From Neorhizobium sp. UBA3556 (GTDB taxonomy: Bacteria > Pseudomonadota > Alphaproteobacteria > Rhizobiales > Rhizobiaceae), in NCBI GenBank assembly GCA_002376235.1, contig DFNX01000016.1:1302001-1366000 (forward strand): a stretch of DNA of 64,000 nucleotides, given 5' to 3'. Under the pieces are notes generated by a model. The model worked only from the letters and a program-made list of their open reading frames with translations, searched no databases and was not told the DNA's origin. The translations under genes were made by a program, and so were the position numbers. Shown here in pieces: positions 33,246 to 42,572 of this stretch. Within the stretch, counting starts at the first letter, position 1. Each line of letters begins with the position of its first letter.

Positions 33246-34829
33246 CGGCGCAGGCAATTCCAGCCTGCGCGTGATGCCGATCGCATCCAGAAACACCTCA
33301 TCATGGCTTATGACGAGCAGCGCTCCGTCATAAGCCGAAAGTCCTCGCTCCACCGTGGCGATCGAATCGAGATCCAGATGGTTGGTCGGCTCATCCAGAA
33401 TGAGCAATGGCGGAGGATTTTTCCCGCCGAGCACACAAGCCAGCCCCGCCCTCAGCATCTGCCCACCGCTCAGCGTTGACGCCGGATGCAAGGCGGCATC
33501 GGCGCGGAACATGAAGCGGGCCAAGGCTGCCCTGCATGTATTCTCATCAGCGGACGGATTTATACGGCGAAAATTATCCCGAATGGTCATTCCAGCATCG
33601 AGCAGACTGACGGTCTGGTCGAGCAGGGCATAATCCGTGAAGACGGACGCGCTGCCCTCAGATGGCGCAATCGCCCCCGTTATTAACCGGATCAGCGTCG
33701 TCTTGCCGGAACCATTGGATCCAACGATTGCAACCCGTTCCGGCCCGACCAGTTCGAATGAGATGTCCGACAGGACGGGCGGCCTTTCGCCATAACCAAC
33801 ACTCGCATGATCGAGCCGCAAGACGGTTTTAGCCGCAGGAAGCCCGGTCGAAGCGATATGCGCCGAAAACGGCTGCAGAATCTCTATCCGCTGCCGCGCT
33901 TCCGTTATCGCCTCCGATGCCTGCTGCTTGCGCCGCGCCGCCAGCCGGGCATTTTCGCCGCTCGTAACCTCGCTTTGCATCTTCAATCCGCCTGCCACGA
34001 TGCGAGGCATATCACCCCGATCAGCCTTACGCTTGCCGGTGCGATCGCCGCGCGCCTTCCGTTCTACCTGCGCCTGAGCAGTGCGGGCGATCTCATCGAA
34101 TGACTTTTCCGCATCCGCCAGATCATGCTCGGCAGCAGCCAGTTCCAGTGCCCTCCGCTCCTGAAAGCGGCTCCAGTTACCGCCGTAACGCTTGGCCCCG
34201 AGCGTCGTCAGTTCGATGATCGCATCCATGCCGTCGAGAAGCTCGCGGTCATGGCTGACCACGAGCGCCCCTGCCTTCCAGCGTGACAAAAGATCGATGA
34301 CGGCATCACGCCCGTCCCTGTCGAGATTGTTGGTCGGCTCGTCCAGCAACAGAAAATCCGGCTCTCGAAAGACCAATGCGGCAAGCCCTGCACGGGTGCG
34401 CTGTCCACCCGAAAGAGAGGCAAGGTAAGTTTCCGGCCCCGCATCAAGGCCAACACTGGAAAGTGCCGAGGCGATACGCTCCTCGACAAGCCAATCGACG
34501 ATACCGATCTCATCGATTGTCGCGTCACCGGCAACGGCCTTTTTCAGCAGTGCAAGATCGGCCCCGACGTCGAACAAATCTGCAATCGTCTGGCGATCGT
34601 CGACCTGCACGCTCTGGCGCATCATGCCGACACTTCCATGAACGGAGACAGAGCCGGTCTGCGGCTGAATGCGCCCGGCGATGAGTTTCAGCATCGTCGT
34701 CTTGCCGACGCCATTGCGGCCGACAAGCCCGGCGCGCTCAGTTGAAAAACTCAGATCGACATTGGAGAAAAGATTGCGGCCGTCAGGCGTGGACCACGAG
34801 AGATTGGAAAGGGTGATGGAAGCAGGCAT
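33234..34829 (-). CDS. ABC-F family ATP-binding protein
   Basis: A 531-residue protein with two ABC domains and no membrane part. Walker A motifs are GRNGVGKTT and GSNGSGKTT, signatures LSGGQRTRAGLAAL and LSGGQMLRAGLACV, and Walker B LLLDEPTNNLD and LILDEPTNHLD. The basic linker between the domains (VERKARGDRTGKRKADRG) is the ribosome-facing region of ABC-F translation factors. It resembles the Uup/YheS-type soluble group; antibiotic protection is possible but not shown. The ATG at 34829 begins the first domain; the longer frame to 35000 is unsupported. Confidence 0.85.
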   Translation of the reverse strand: MPASITLSNLSWSTPDGRNLFSNVDLSFSTERAGLVGRNGVGKTTMLKLIAGRIQPQTGSVSVHGSVGMMRQSVQVDDRQTIADLFDVGADLALLKKAVAGDATIDEIGIVDWLVEERIASALSSVGLDAGPETYLASLSGGQRTRAGLAALVFREPDFLLLDEPTNNLDRDGRDAVIDLLSRWKAGALVVSHDRELLDGMDAIIELTTLGAKRYGGNWSRFQERRALELAAAEHDLADAEKSFDEIARTAQAQVERKARGDRTGKRKADRGDMPRIVAGGLKMQSEVTSGENARLAARRKQQASEAITEARQRIEILQPFSAHIASTGLPAAKTVLRLDHASVGYGERPPVLSDISFELVGPERVAIVGSNGSGKTTLIRLITGAIAPSEGSASVFTDYALLDQTVSLLDAGMTIRDNFRRINPSADENTCRAALARFMFRADAALHPASTLSGGQMLRAGLACVLGGKNPPPLLILDEPTNHLDLDSIATVERGLSAYDGALLVISHDEVFLDAIGITRRLELPAPKKG

Positions 34830-35000
34830 GGATATGATTTCCCGGGATTGCAAGGCAAAGCGGCGTTGCGATCGAGATGAAATCCATTGCGGCACACATC
34901 CTGTTGGTATTGCTGACGACCAGTCACTTATCGGCTGAAACCGACCAAAGCAAGGCGGATGGCAGAACCGGTAAGTCCTGCCATCCGTGTCGGAGTGCAC

Positions 35001-36173
35001 TCAGAGCTTGACCCAGGCGCCGTTGCGTTTCGAAGACGCGACGCAGGCCTCAACGAAGGCGACACCTTTCACCCCGTCATCCACGCTCGGATAGATCACC
35101 GCTTTGTCGAGCTTCGTACCCTTCTTCCTCGCATGAATGGCACGCGCGGCCTCCGTATAGATCGTCGCGAAAGCCTCCAGATAGCCTTCGGGATGGCCCG
35201 ACGGGATGCGCGAGACGCGGCCTGCCGCAGCTCCCGCTCCGGCGCCATTGCGGGTGATCAGCCGCTTCTGGTCTCCGAACGGCGTGAACCAGAGATAATT
35301 CGGGTTCTCCTGCGCCCATTCGAGCCCACCCTTTTCGCCATAGACGCGCAGCTTCAAGCCGTTCTCGTTGCCCGGCGCCACCTGGCTGCACCAGAGCATG
35401 CCCTTTGCACCTTCGGCAAAACGCAGCATCACATGAGCATTGTCATCCAGCCTGCGGCCCGGCACGAAACTGTCGAGATCGGCCGCAAGGCTCTCCAGGG
35501 TAAGCCCGGTGACGAAGGAAGCAAGATTATAGGCATGCGTGCCGATATCGCCCGTCGAGCCGCCGGCACCGGACTGCGCCGGGTCGGTGCGCCATACCGC
35601 CTGCTTGGCACCGGTCTCTTCGGCAGCCTCGGTCAGCCAGTCCTGCGCATATTCCACCTGCACGACGCGCAGCCTGCCGAGATCGCCATTGGCGATCATC
35701 TCGCGCGCCTGCCGCACCATCGGATAACCGGTATAGTTATGCGTCAGGATGAACAGCGCATCGCTTTCATCGGCAAGCTTCTTCAGCTTCTTGGCGTCCG
35801 CGAGATTGGATGTCAGCGGCTTGTCGCAGATCACATGGATGCCGCGTTTCAGGAATTCCCGCGCCGCCTCGTAATGCACATGGTTGGGCGTGACGATCGA
35901 CACCGCCTCGATACCGTCCTTCAGCCGCGCTTCGCGGATCGCCATGTCCTTGTAGGAACCATAGGTGCGAGACGCATCGAGCCCGAGTTCCCTGCCGGAG
36001 GCCTGGGCCTTTTCCGGTGTCGACGACAGCGCGCCTGCAACAACCTCGAACTGGTCATCCAGCCGTGCTGCCATGCGATGGACCGCACCGATGAATGCAC
36101 CCGAACCGCCACCCACCATGCCGAGCCGAATCCGCGGCTCGCGCATGTCTTCCTTTTTGCCTTCGATTGCCAT
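35001..36173 (-). CDS. Gfo/Idh/MocA-family sugar oxidoreductase
   Basis: A 390-residue NAD(P)-dependent oxidoreductase: Rossmann GMVGGGSGAFIGAVHR, then the EKP-like motif HVICDKPLTS, and the C-terminal alpha/beta domain with GGSTGDIGTHAYNLASF, where Asp/His act in hydride transfer. It follows the TIM-barrel isomerase by 10 bp and is the last gene of the five-gene sugar operon. Such pairs oxidise and rearrange sugars (for example via 3-keto intermediates), but the substrate is not defined. Confidence 0.88.
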   Translation of the reverse strand: MAIEGKKEDMREPRIRLGMVGGGSGAFIGAVHRMAARLDDQFEVVAGALSSTPEKAQASGRELGLDASRTYGSYKDMAIREARLKDGIEAVSIVTPNHVHYEAAREFLKRGIHVICDKPLTSNLADAKKLKKLADESDALFILTHNYTGYPMVRQAREMIANGDLGRLRVVQVEYAQDWLTEAAEETGAKQAVWRTDPAQSGAGGSTGDIGTHAYNLASFVTGLTLESLAADLDSFVPGRRLDDNAHVMLRFAEGAKGMLWCSQVAPGNENGLKLRVYGEKGGLEWAQENPNYLWFTPFGDQKRLITRNGAGAGAAAGRVSRIPSGHPEGYLEAFATIYTEAARAIHARKKGTKLDKAVIYPSVDDGVKGVAFVEACVASSKRNGAWVKL

Positions 36174-36183
36174 GACGTTCCCC

Positions 36184-37236
36184 TTAAAGCCCTAGCATCC
36201 GCCGGTTGGCGGTTTCGTCGGTCCCACCCGCAGCAAAATCATCGAAGGCATGTTCGGTGACGCGGATGATATGCGCCTTGACGAATTCCGCCCCTTCCCG
36301 CGCGCCGTCTTCCGGGTGTTTCAGTGCGCATTCCCATTCGACCACGGCCCAGCCGTCAAAGTCGTTTGCCGCCATTTTCGAAAAGATCGCACCGAAATCG
36401 ACCTGCCCGTCACCGGGAGACCGGAAACGCCCTGCGCGATTCACCCAGCTCTGAAAACCTCCATAAACGCCTTGTCGGCCGGTCGGATTGAATTCCGCGT
36501 CCTTGACGTGGAACATCTTGATCCGGTCCTTGTAGATGTCGATGTTGTCGAGATAATCGAGGCATTGCAGCACGTAATGCGACGGATCGTAGAGCATGTT
36601 GGCGCGGCGATGGTTCTTCACCCGCTCAAGGAACATCTCGAACGTGATCCCGTCATGCAGGTCCTCACTCGGATGGATCTCGTAACACACATCGACATCG
36701 TTTTCGTCGGCATGATTCAAGATCGGCGTCCAGCGTTTCGCCAGCTCGTCGAATGCCGTCTCGACCAGACCGGCCGGTCGCTGCGGAAACGGATAGAGAT
36801 ACGGCCAGACAAGCGCGCCGGAAAAGGTCGCATGCGCCTTGATGCCGAGATGCCTTGAGGCGGTGATAGCCATCTTGACCTGTTCGACCGCCCATTCCTG
36901 CCGCGCCTTTGGATTGCCGCGCACTTCCGGTGCGGCAAAACCGTCGAACACCTCGTCATAGGCGGGATGCACGGCCACCAGCTGGCCTTGAAGATGGGTA
37001 GAAAGTTCGGTGATCTCGACACCGTTTTCCTTCGCCTTGCCGGCCAGTTCGTCGCAATAATCCTTGGAGGTCGAGGCTTTTTTCAAGTCGATCAGCTGGC
37101 TCGCCCAGGTCGGCACCTGCACGCCGATATAGCCCTTGTCCGCCGCCCATTTGGTGATCCCGTCCCAAGTATTGAACGGCGCTGCATCACCCGCGAACTG
37201 CCCGAGAAAGATACCGGGTCCCTTGATCGTCTTCAT
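36184..37236 (-). CDS. Sugar phosphate isomerase/epimerase (AP-endonuclease-2-like TIM barrel)
   Basis: A 350-residue TIM barrel of the xylose isomerase-like/IolE superfamily. Metal-binding Glu/Asp/His residues appear in VCYEIHPSEDL, MLYDPSHYVLQ, FHVKDAEF and VVEWECAL. GGAGG is 8 nt from ATG 37236; the TTG at 37239 is the first in-frame codon but less likely. It lies between the binding-protein gene (about 80 bp) and the Gfo/Idh gene (10 bp). The likely role is epimerisation or isomerisation of the imported sugar or its keto-derivative. Confidence 0.85.
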   Translation of the reverse strand: MKTIKGPGIFLGQFAGDAAPFNTWDGITKWAADKGYIGVQVPTWASQLIDLKKASTSKDYCDELAGKAKENGVEITELSTHLQGQLVAVHPAYDEVFDGFAAPEVRGNPKARQEWAVEQVKMAITASRHLGIKAHATFSGALVWPYLYPFPQRPAGLVETAFDELAKRWTPILNHADENDVDVCYEIHPSEDLHDGITFEMFLERVKNHRRANMLYDPSHYVLQCLDYLDNIDIYKDRIKMFHVKDAEFNPTGRQGVYGGFQSWVNRAGRFRSPGDGQVDFGAIFSKMAANDFDGWAVVEWECALKHPEDGAREGAEFVKAHIIRVTEHAFDDFAAGGTDETANRRMLGL

Positions 37237-37315
37237 CAAAAATTCCTCCGCTTATACAATTCAGAACATGGAACGAGCGCGCAGGCTGACAACCATGCGC
37301 GCTCGAAAAGGCCGA

Positions 37316-38281
37316 TCAGAACGGCGAGTCAGCGAAGTAGAAGCTCTCCGCATTGTCCTTGGTGATCAGCGTGGCATCGAGGATGTAGCTGCCGCTCACC
37401 GGAACCTGGTCATAGAAATTGCCGGCCGTCAGCTCCATGGCGGTTGCCACCATGGCCGGCGGGTAGAGCACGTTGACCGGCATCATCTTGTCACCGTCCA
37501 TGACCTTCTTGATCATGTCCTTGGAGCCGGCGCCGCCGATGACATATTTGATATCGGTACGCTTGGCCTGTTCGATGGCTTCGAGCACGCCGACAGCCAT
37601 GTCGTCATCCTGGCACCAGACCACGTCAATCTTCGGATATTTGGTGAGATAATCCTGCATCACGCGGAAGGCATCGTCGCGGCTCCAGTTGCCGTACTGG
37701 CGGTCGAGAACCTTAACCTTGGAACCTTCGATGCCCTTGTCGAAACCATCCTGGCGCTGCTGGTCGATCGGGATAGGCAGACCACGGATGATGACGACTT
37801 CGGCTTCCGGCGTCGTCTTGGCGATATACTGGCCGGCGACTTCGCCGAGCGCCGGGTTGTTACCGGCCACGTAGAGATCGCGGATCGTGTTGTCGTTGAC
37901 GGAAGGCGCGCGGTCGACCAGCGCCACGAACTTGCCGTCATCCTTCACCTGCTGGATGGCCGATACGAGCTGATCCGGATCGGTCGGCAGGATGACCAGT
38001 GCATCGATACCCTGTACGGCCAGATCCTGTACCGCATTCGCCTGGCTTGCCGGATCAGCCGACGTCTTGACGATGACGTTCAAGCCCTTGTGCTCGGCCA
38101 TCAGAAGCTTGGCGACACGTTCGGCATGGAATACGACGCCTGCCGTCCAGCCGTGGTCGGCAGCCGGAATGGAAACGCCGATCGTCACCTTCTTTGCCTC
38201 CTGGGCAAAGGTCGTCGCCGGCACCGCCACGGCAAATGCCGTCAGCGCCGCTGCGGCATAGCCCAATAATCTCTTGTGCAT
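37316..38281 (-). CDS. Sugar ABC transporter substrate-binding protein (RbsB-like)
   Basis: A 321-residue periplasmic protein with a signal peptide (ends TTFAQ), then VTIGVSIPAADHGWTAGVV, an aromatic-rich pentose/hexose binding start. NYG-type DRQYGNWSRDDAF and VWCQDDDMAVGVLEA match the ribose/xylose-type type I binding proteins. GGGAGAGAG precedes the ATG. It is the third gene of the importer operon; the linked operator suggests xylose or a related sugar as ligand. Confidence 0.9.
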   Translation of the reverse strand: MHKRLLGYAAAALTAFAVAVPATTFAQEAKKVTIGVSIPAADHGWTAGVVFHAERVAKLLMAEHKGLNVIVKTSADPASQANAVQDLAVQGIDALVILPTDPDQLVSAIQQVKDDGKFVALVDRAPSVNDNTIRDLYVAGNNPALGEVAGQYIAKTTPEAEVVIIRGLPIPIDQQRQDGFDKGIEGSKVKVLDRQYGNWSRDDAFRVMQDYLTKYPKIDVVWCQDDDMAVGVLEAIEQAKRTDIKYVIGGAGSKDMIKKVMDGDKMMPVNVLYPPAMVATAMELTAGNFYDQVPVSGSYILDATLITKDNAESFYFADSPF

Positions 38282-38362
38282 GTTCTCTCTCCCAAGGTTT
38301 AAGGGGTGATCTCCTCCTGACCGGACCTACCCCAGATGGCCCGGCCTATTGCGAATGCCTCT

Positions 38363-39364
38363 CTACTTCCGCATCAGCGACCGCTGCACCAGCATGGCGA
38401 TGATGATGATCGCCCCCTGGATTGCGCCGATCAGATATTCGCTGACGAAGTTGGAAAGCAGCATGATATTGCCGACGATCTCAAGGATGAACGCCCCGCA
38501 GACCGTACCCCAGATCCGCCCGACACCGCCCCTCAACGCCGTGCCGCCGACGACGACCGCCGTGATTGCCTGCAGTTCCCAAAGAATGCCCGTCGTTGCC
38601 GAAGTCGAGCCGAGGCGCGGCACATAGATGATCACCGCCACCGCCACGCAAAGCCCCTGCACGATATAGGCTATGGTGCGTACCTTCTGCACCGATATGC
38701 CCGAATACCGCGCCACTTCCTCGTTCGAGCCGACAGCGATCAGGTGCCGACCGTAGCGGGTGCGATAGAGCACGAAAGCGGCCAGTGCCGCGGTGGCGAA
38801 TATGACGATGATCGGGATCGGAATACCGAAGACATCGCCGAAATAGACCGGCCGATACAGCTGCTGCAGCTCCCGGTCCCGCACCGTGATCGAACCGCCC
38901 TGGCTCAGCCATGTCGTCAGGCCGCGATAGATGCCCATGGTTCCGAGCGTGGCAATGAACGGCTCGATCTTCCCCACAGTCGTGATCAGCCCGTTCGCCA
39001 GCCCGCAGGCGGCCCCGAGCCCCAGCGCCACCAGCATCGCCGCAACCAGCATCAGCGTCGGATCGCCGATCGCGCCTGTATTCATGAACAGGATCATCAG
39101 GCTCGCAACGAAAGCGACCATCGCCCCGACCGAAAGGTCGAGCCCGCCGGATGAGATCACATAGGTCGCACCCAGCGCGATGATCGCGATGAAGGCGCTG
39201 CGGGTGATGACATTGGTGAGGTTGGCGACGGAGACGAAATTCGGATTGGCGAAATATCCGAGCACAAGAAGCAGGGCGAGTGCCACGAATGGCGCAATCG
39301 CCGCCATGTCCCAGTCGCGCGATGTCTTCGGCACCTTGGCCGTATCGGTCGTCGCCACACTCAT
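38363..39364 (-). CDS. Sugar ABC transporter permease (RbsC-like)
   Basis: A 333-residue permease with 8-10 membrane helices. The ribose-family signature GGLDLSVGAMVAFVASL and the EAA-like region YRTRYGRHLIAVGSNEEVARYSGI are clear, as is VVVGGTALRGGVGRIWGT. Its ATG overlaps the ATPase stop codon by 4 bp (ATGA), so the two are translationally coupled. Confidence 0.92.
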   Translation of the reverse strand: MSVATTDTAKVPKTSRDWDMAAIAPFVALALLLVLGYFANPNFVSVANLTNVITRSAFIAIIALGATYVISSGGLDLSVGAMVAFVASLMILFMNTGAIGDPTLMLVAAMLVALGLGAACGLANGLITTVGKIEPFIATLGTMGIYRGLTTWLSQGGSITVRDRELQQLYRPVYFGDVFGIPIPIIVIFATAALAAFVLYRTRYGRHLIAVGSNEEVARYSGISVQKVRTIAYIVQGLCVAVAVIIYVPRLGSTSATTGILWELQAITAVVVGGTALRGGVGRIWGTVCGAFILEIVGNIMLLSNFVSEYLIGAIQGAIIIIAMLVQRSLMRK

Positions 39365-40896
39365 GCCGCCGCCCCCGCATTCACGCCCGTGGCAAGCTGA
39401 ACGATCTCGTTTTCCGTCATGTGCTCTCCCTGAACCTCACCGACAATCCTCCCCGTCCGCATCACCAGAATCCGGTCACAGATGCCGATCAGTTCCGGCA
39501 TTTCGGAGGAAACGACGATGATCGACCGCCCCTCTTCGGCCAAGGCCGCGATGAATTTGTAGATCTGTTCCTTGTTGCCGATATCGATACCGCGGGTCGG
39601 CTCGTCGATGATGACGACCTGCGGGTCGAGCATCATCATCTTGGCAAGCAGAAGTTTTTGCTGGTTGCCGCCGGAAAGCTGTCCGGCAAGGATGTTTTTC
39701 GTCCCTGTCCGGATATCGAAATCCTCGATCGCCTTGTCGAGAGCCTCGGCCTCGCGCTTCCGGTCGATCTGCAGGCCGCGAATGAATTTTCTGAGCGAGG
39801 CAAGCGTCAGGTTGACCCGAAGATCCTTGGTCAGCAGCAGTCCCTTGCCCTTCCGATCCTCGGAAAGATAGGCGACGCCGGCCTTCAGGCTCGAATGCAC
39901 ATCCGTGAATGAAACCGGATGGCCGTTAAAAGTCACCCTGCCCTTGGCCGGGCGCAAGCCCACCAGCCCTTCCATCAACTCGGTCCGCCCCGCACCGATC
40001 AGCCCGGCGAAGCCGAGGATCTCGCCCTTCCTGAGCGTAAAGGCGGCATCCCGTGCAAAACCCGGAACGTCGAACCCTTCGACCTCGAGTACCGTTTGCC
40101 GCACCTCTGCCGCATGCCGGTCGGGATAAAGTTTTGCAACATCGCGCCCCACCATCAGTCGCGCCATGTCCGCAGGCTGAAGTTCAGCCGCTTCATGCGA
40201 ACCGACAAGCCGCCCGTCACGCAGAACGGTGACGCGGTCGGCAATCTCCTTCACCTCCGGCAGGCGATGCGAGATGTAGAGGACACCAACACCCTTGGCG
40301 CGGATATCGCGGATGACCTTCAGCAAGGCCTCGGTCTCATGCGGCGTCAGTGATGCAGTCGGTTCGTCGAAGATCACGACCCGATGCGGAACCAGCAGTA
40401 CACGGGCGATCTGCACCAGCTGGCGCTGGGCGACGGAAAGCCGCGAGACGATCGTATCCGGGTCTATATACCCACCAAGATCGCCGATCGCCTGCCGGGC
40501 CCCGGAACGCATAGCCTGATCATCGACAACAAGGCCCTTCCTCAGCTCGCGACCGAGATAGATGTTCTGCGCTACCGTCAGGTCTGGCGCGAGCAATATC
40601 TCCTGATGCACCAGCACGATGCCGTGACTTTCCGCATCCACCGGACCGGAAAAGCTTACCGGAGCGCCATCTATCCTGATCTCGCCGCGCGTCGGCTGAT
40701 GATTGCCGGCAAGGATTTTCATCAATGTCGATTTGCCGGCGCCGTTCTCACCGATGATCGCATGCACCTCGCCGGCACGAACGGTAAGCGAAATGTCTTT
40801 CAGGACCTCGATGATCCCGAACGTCTTCGACAGGCCGCTGGCTTCAAGCAGCGGCGGACTGATGGATGAATCAACGGGTACGGGGGATACTGTCAT
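39361..40896 (-). CDS. Sugar ABC transporter ATP-binding protein (RbsA-like)
   Basis: A 511-residue double ATPase. The first domain has Walker A GENGAGKST, LSVAQRQLVQIARVL and VIFDEPTASLT. The second has a degenerate Walker A (GLIGAGRTE) and LSGGNQQKLLLAKMM with VIIDEPTRGID, as usual for RbsA/XylG/MglA. The ATG at 40896 overlaps the stop of a 30-codon leader ORF by 4 bp. First structural gene of the operon; a LacI-type operator lies about 125 bp upstream. Confidence 0.92.
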   Translation of the reverse strand: MTVSPVPVDSSISPPLLEASGLSKTFGIIEVLKDISLTVRAGEVHAIIGENGAGKSTLMKILAGNHQPTRGEIRIDGAPVSFSGPVDAESHGIVLVHQEILLAPDLTVAQNIYLGRELRKGLVVDDQAMRSGARQAIGDLGGYIDPDTIVSRLSVAQRQLVQIARVLLVPHRVVIFDEPTASLTPHETEALLKVIRDIRAKGVGVLYISHRLPEVKEIADRVTVLRDGRLVGSHEAAELQPADMARLMVGRDVAKLYPDRHAAEVRQTVLEVEGFDVPGFARDAAFTLRKGEILGFAGLIGAGRTELMEGLVGLRPAKGRVTFNGHPVSFTDVHSSLKAGVAYLSEDRKGKGLLLTKDLRVNLTLASLRKFIRGLQIDRKREAEALDKAIEDFDIRTGTKNILAGQLSGGNQQKLLLAKMMMLDPQVVIIDEPTRGIDIGNKEQIYKFIAALAEEGRSIIVVSSEMPELIGICDRILVMRTGRIVGEVQGEHMTENEIVQLATGVNAGAAA

Positions 40897-40985
40897 CCAC
40901 CCGACCTCAAATTCACGAGCGTCGTGAAACGGTCGCCATGCGACACGCCCCCAACGCCTGCCTCCTCGCAAGCGATGTGGTGCAC
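40893..40985 (-). CDS. Possible 30-aa leader ORF coupled to the sugar ATPase gene
   Basis: A GTG at 40985 is preceded by CAGGGAGG at 7 nt, a far better ribosome-binding site than that of the ATPase. The frame encodes MHHIACEEAGVGGVSHGDRF and ten more residues ending RSGG, and its TGA overlaps the ATPase ATG (ATGA). The Shine-Dalgarno lies in the loop between complementary arms CTGAAAT and ATTTCAG. Coupling of translation to the downstream gene is plausible; a chance ORF cannot be excluded. Confidence 0.35.
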   Translation of the reverse strand: MHHIACEEAGVGGVSHGDRFTTLVNLRSGG

Positions 40986-41022
40986 CTGAAATCCTCCCTG
41001 AATTTCAGGCTATCCAAAGATA

Positions 41023-41038
41023 TGAGGTACGTAAAGCA
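41023..41038. promoter_or_regulatory. LacI-type operator, sugar ABC operon
   Basis: TGAGGTACGTAAAGCA, sharing the TGAGGTACGTA core with the sites before xylA and the LacI gene. It lies 127 bp upstream of the ATPase start. Confidence 0.65.
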
Positions 41039-41062
41039 GAATTGAACGTCAACTCTGCGTCA

Positions 41063-41401
41063 TTACTTGGAACGCCTGAAAGTCCCGACCTTTGCCATCA
41101 CGTCACCGGGGATCTCATAGTCCTTCGCAACATCCGGGCCATTGCTCAGGCCGCACAATTCCCGCTGGACAAAAAGCCCCCAGACGGCTTCGGCCGCGTC
41201 CTGCACCAGATCCTGCCGCTTTACTTCATCCTTGCCGGCATGCTCGGCATCCCATTTGCGAAGCTTTTCAAGGCTGGCTTCCACTTGCCGCCCGTTTCGC
41301 CCCAGTGCGCTCGCACGCTCCTCGGCAATCTCGTATTCCAGGGCGCTTAATCCGCTCTGAAGCGACGGCGAACCGAAGAATTGCGGTGCACGAACTGACA
41401 T
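41063..41401 (-). CDS. Small conserved protein of unknown function
   Basis: A 112-residue soluble, helical protein: LSALEYEIAEERASALGRNGRQVEASLEKL followed by a charged middle and VWGLFVQRELCGLSN. It resembles small alphaproteobacterial proteins of unknown function (possibly DUF6665), but I cannot confirm this. AAGGAG is 6 nt before ATG 41401; the longer frame to 41692 runs over the LysR gene. It lies 3' of the LysR gene on the same strand. Confidence 0.6.
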   Translation of the reverse strand: MSVRAPQFFGSPSLQSGLSALEYEIAEERASALGRNGRQVEASLEKLRKWDAEHAGKDEVKRQDLVQDAAEAVWGLFVQRELCGLSNGPDVAKDYEIPGDVMAKVGTFRRSK

Positions 41402-41541
41402 GAAGAACTCCTTATGTTTGCCGCAAGGTTCTAGCCGACGGGTTGCCACCCCAATAATGCGCCATGTCAAAATGAAGCCCGAGCTCTGCTTCAACTCTGC
41501 GTTATGAAGAATTGAGCGCGCAGGTTGCGCGACCTTTCCGC

Positions 41542-42438
41542 TCAGGCCGTCTTGATGAAATCGATAAAGGCCCTGAGCGGCGCCGGCACCAGCCGGCGAC
41601 CGGGGTAATAGAGAAACGGCCCCGAAAACTCCGGCCACCAGTCTTCCAGTACCGGCTCCAGCGCCCCGCTTTCGATATGCGGGCGCAGCCAATCCTCAAA
41701 CAGCGTCACGATCCCCGCCCCCGCCTTTGCGCAATCAACGGCGAGGTCGACCCCTCCGCCCGTCTGCACGATCAACGAGGATGGTGGATCGATCAACACC
41801 GTCTCCCCGTCCCGCTCGAATTCCCAATCCGGCATCGAGCCGCTGGAAAAACGATTGCGGATACAGGCATGCTGCATCAGATCACGCGGATGACCGGGCC
41901 GGCCGCGCCGGTCGAGATAATCCTTCGAGGCAACGGCGGCAAAACGCTGGGTGCGTGGACCGATCGGCACCGCGATCATGTCCTGCGCCAGCCGCTCGTC
42001 ATAACGGATACCGGCATCGCAACCGGCGGCGATCACGTCGACAAAACTGTCCTCGATCATCAGTTCCAGCCGAATATCCGGATAGGCGGCCAGGAACCGC
42101 GGCACGATCGATGGCAAGACCAGCCGCGCCGCACTGACCGGCACGTTCAGCTTCAACACACCCGCCGGTCGCTCGCGAAATCCGTTGACCACATCGAGCG
42201 CGGCTTCCATTTCCGCCAGCGCCGGCGCCAGCCTGTCGATGAGACCCTGCCCTGCCTCGGTCGTCGCCACGCTGCGCGTCGTCCGGTTGAGCAGCCGCAC
42301 GCCAAGCTGGGTTTCCAGCCGCCGCACCGCATCGCTCAATCCCGATGCGCTGCCGCCACTGATCCGCGCGCCCTCGCGAAACCCACCGGCTCGCGCAACG
42401 GTCAGGAAGGCCTGCAGATCGCTGATTTCCACACCCAT
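41542..42438 (-). CDS. LysR-family transcriptional regulator
   Basis: A 298-residue LysR protein with HTH SDLQAFLTVARAGGFREGAR and SASGLSDAVRRLE, then a CrgA-type effector domain (LKLNVPVSAARLVLPSIV). It is divergent from an aldo/keto reductase gene with about 134 bp between starts and so is its probable regulator. The effector is unknown. Confidence 0.85.
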   Translation of the reverse strand: MGVEISDLQAFLTVARAGGFREGARISGGSASGLSDAVRRLETQLGVRLLNRTTRSVATTEAGQGLIDRLAPALAEMEAALDVVNGFRERPAGVLKLNVPVSAARLVLPSIVPRFLAAYPDIRLELMIEDSFVDVIAAGCDAGIRYDERLAQDMIAVPIGPRTQRFAAVASKDYLDRRGRPGHPRDLMQHACIRNRFSSGSMPDWEFERDGETVLIDPPSSLIVQTGGGVDLAVDCAKAGAGIVTLFEDWLRPHIESGALEPVLEDWWPEFSGPFLYYPGRRLVPAPLRAFIDFIKTA

Positions 42439-42572
42439 GAAGCCTTCTTTCGATTGTCCGTTTCAGCGTACAGACTATCCGAATTGTGCAGACTTATAAA
42501 GGGAACGCTCCGGCGCTATCTCCATTTCACCGAAGATCACAAACAGCTGCGATCAGAAAAAGGAGCATCCCC

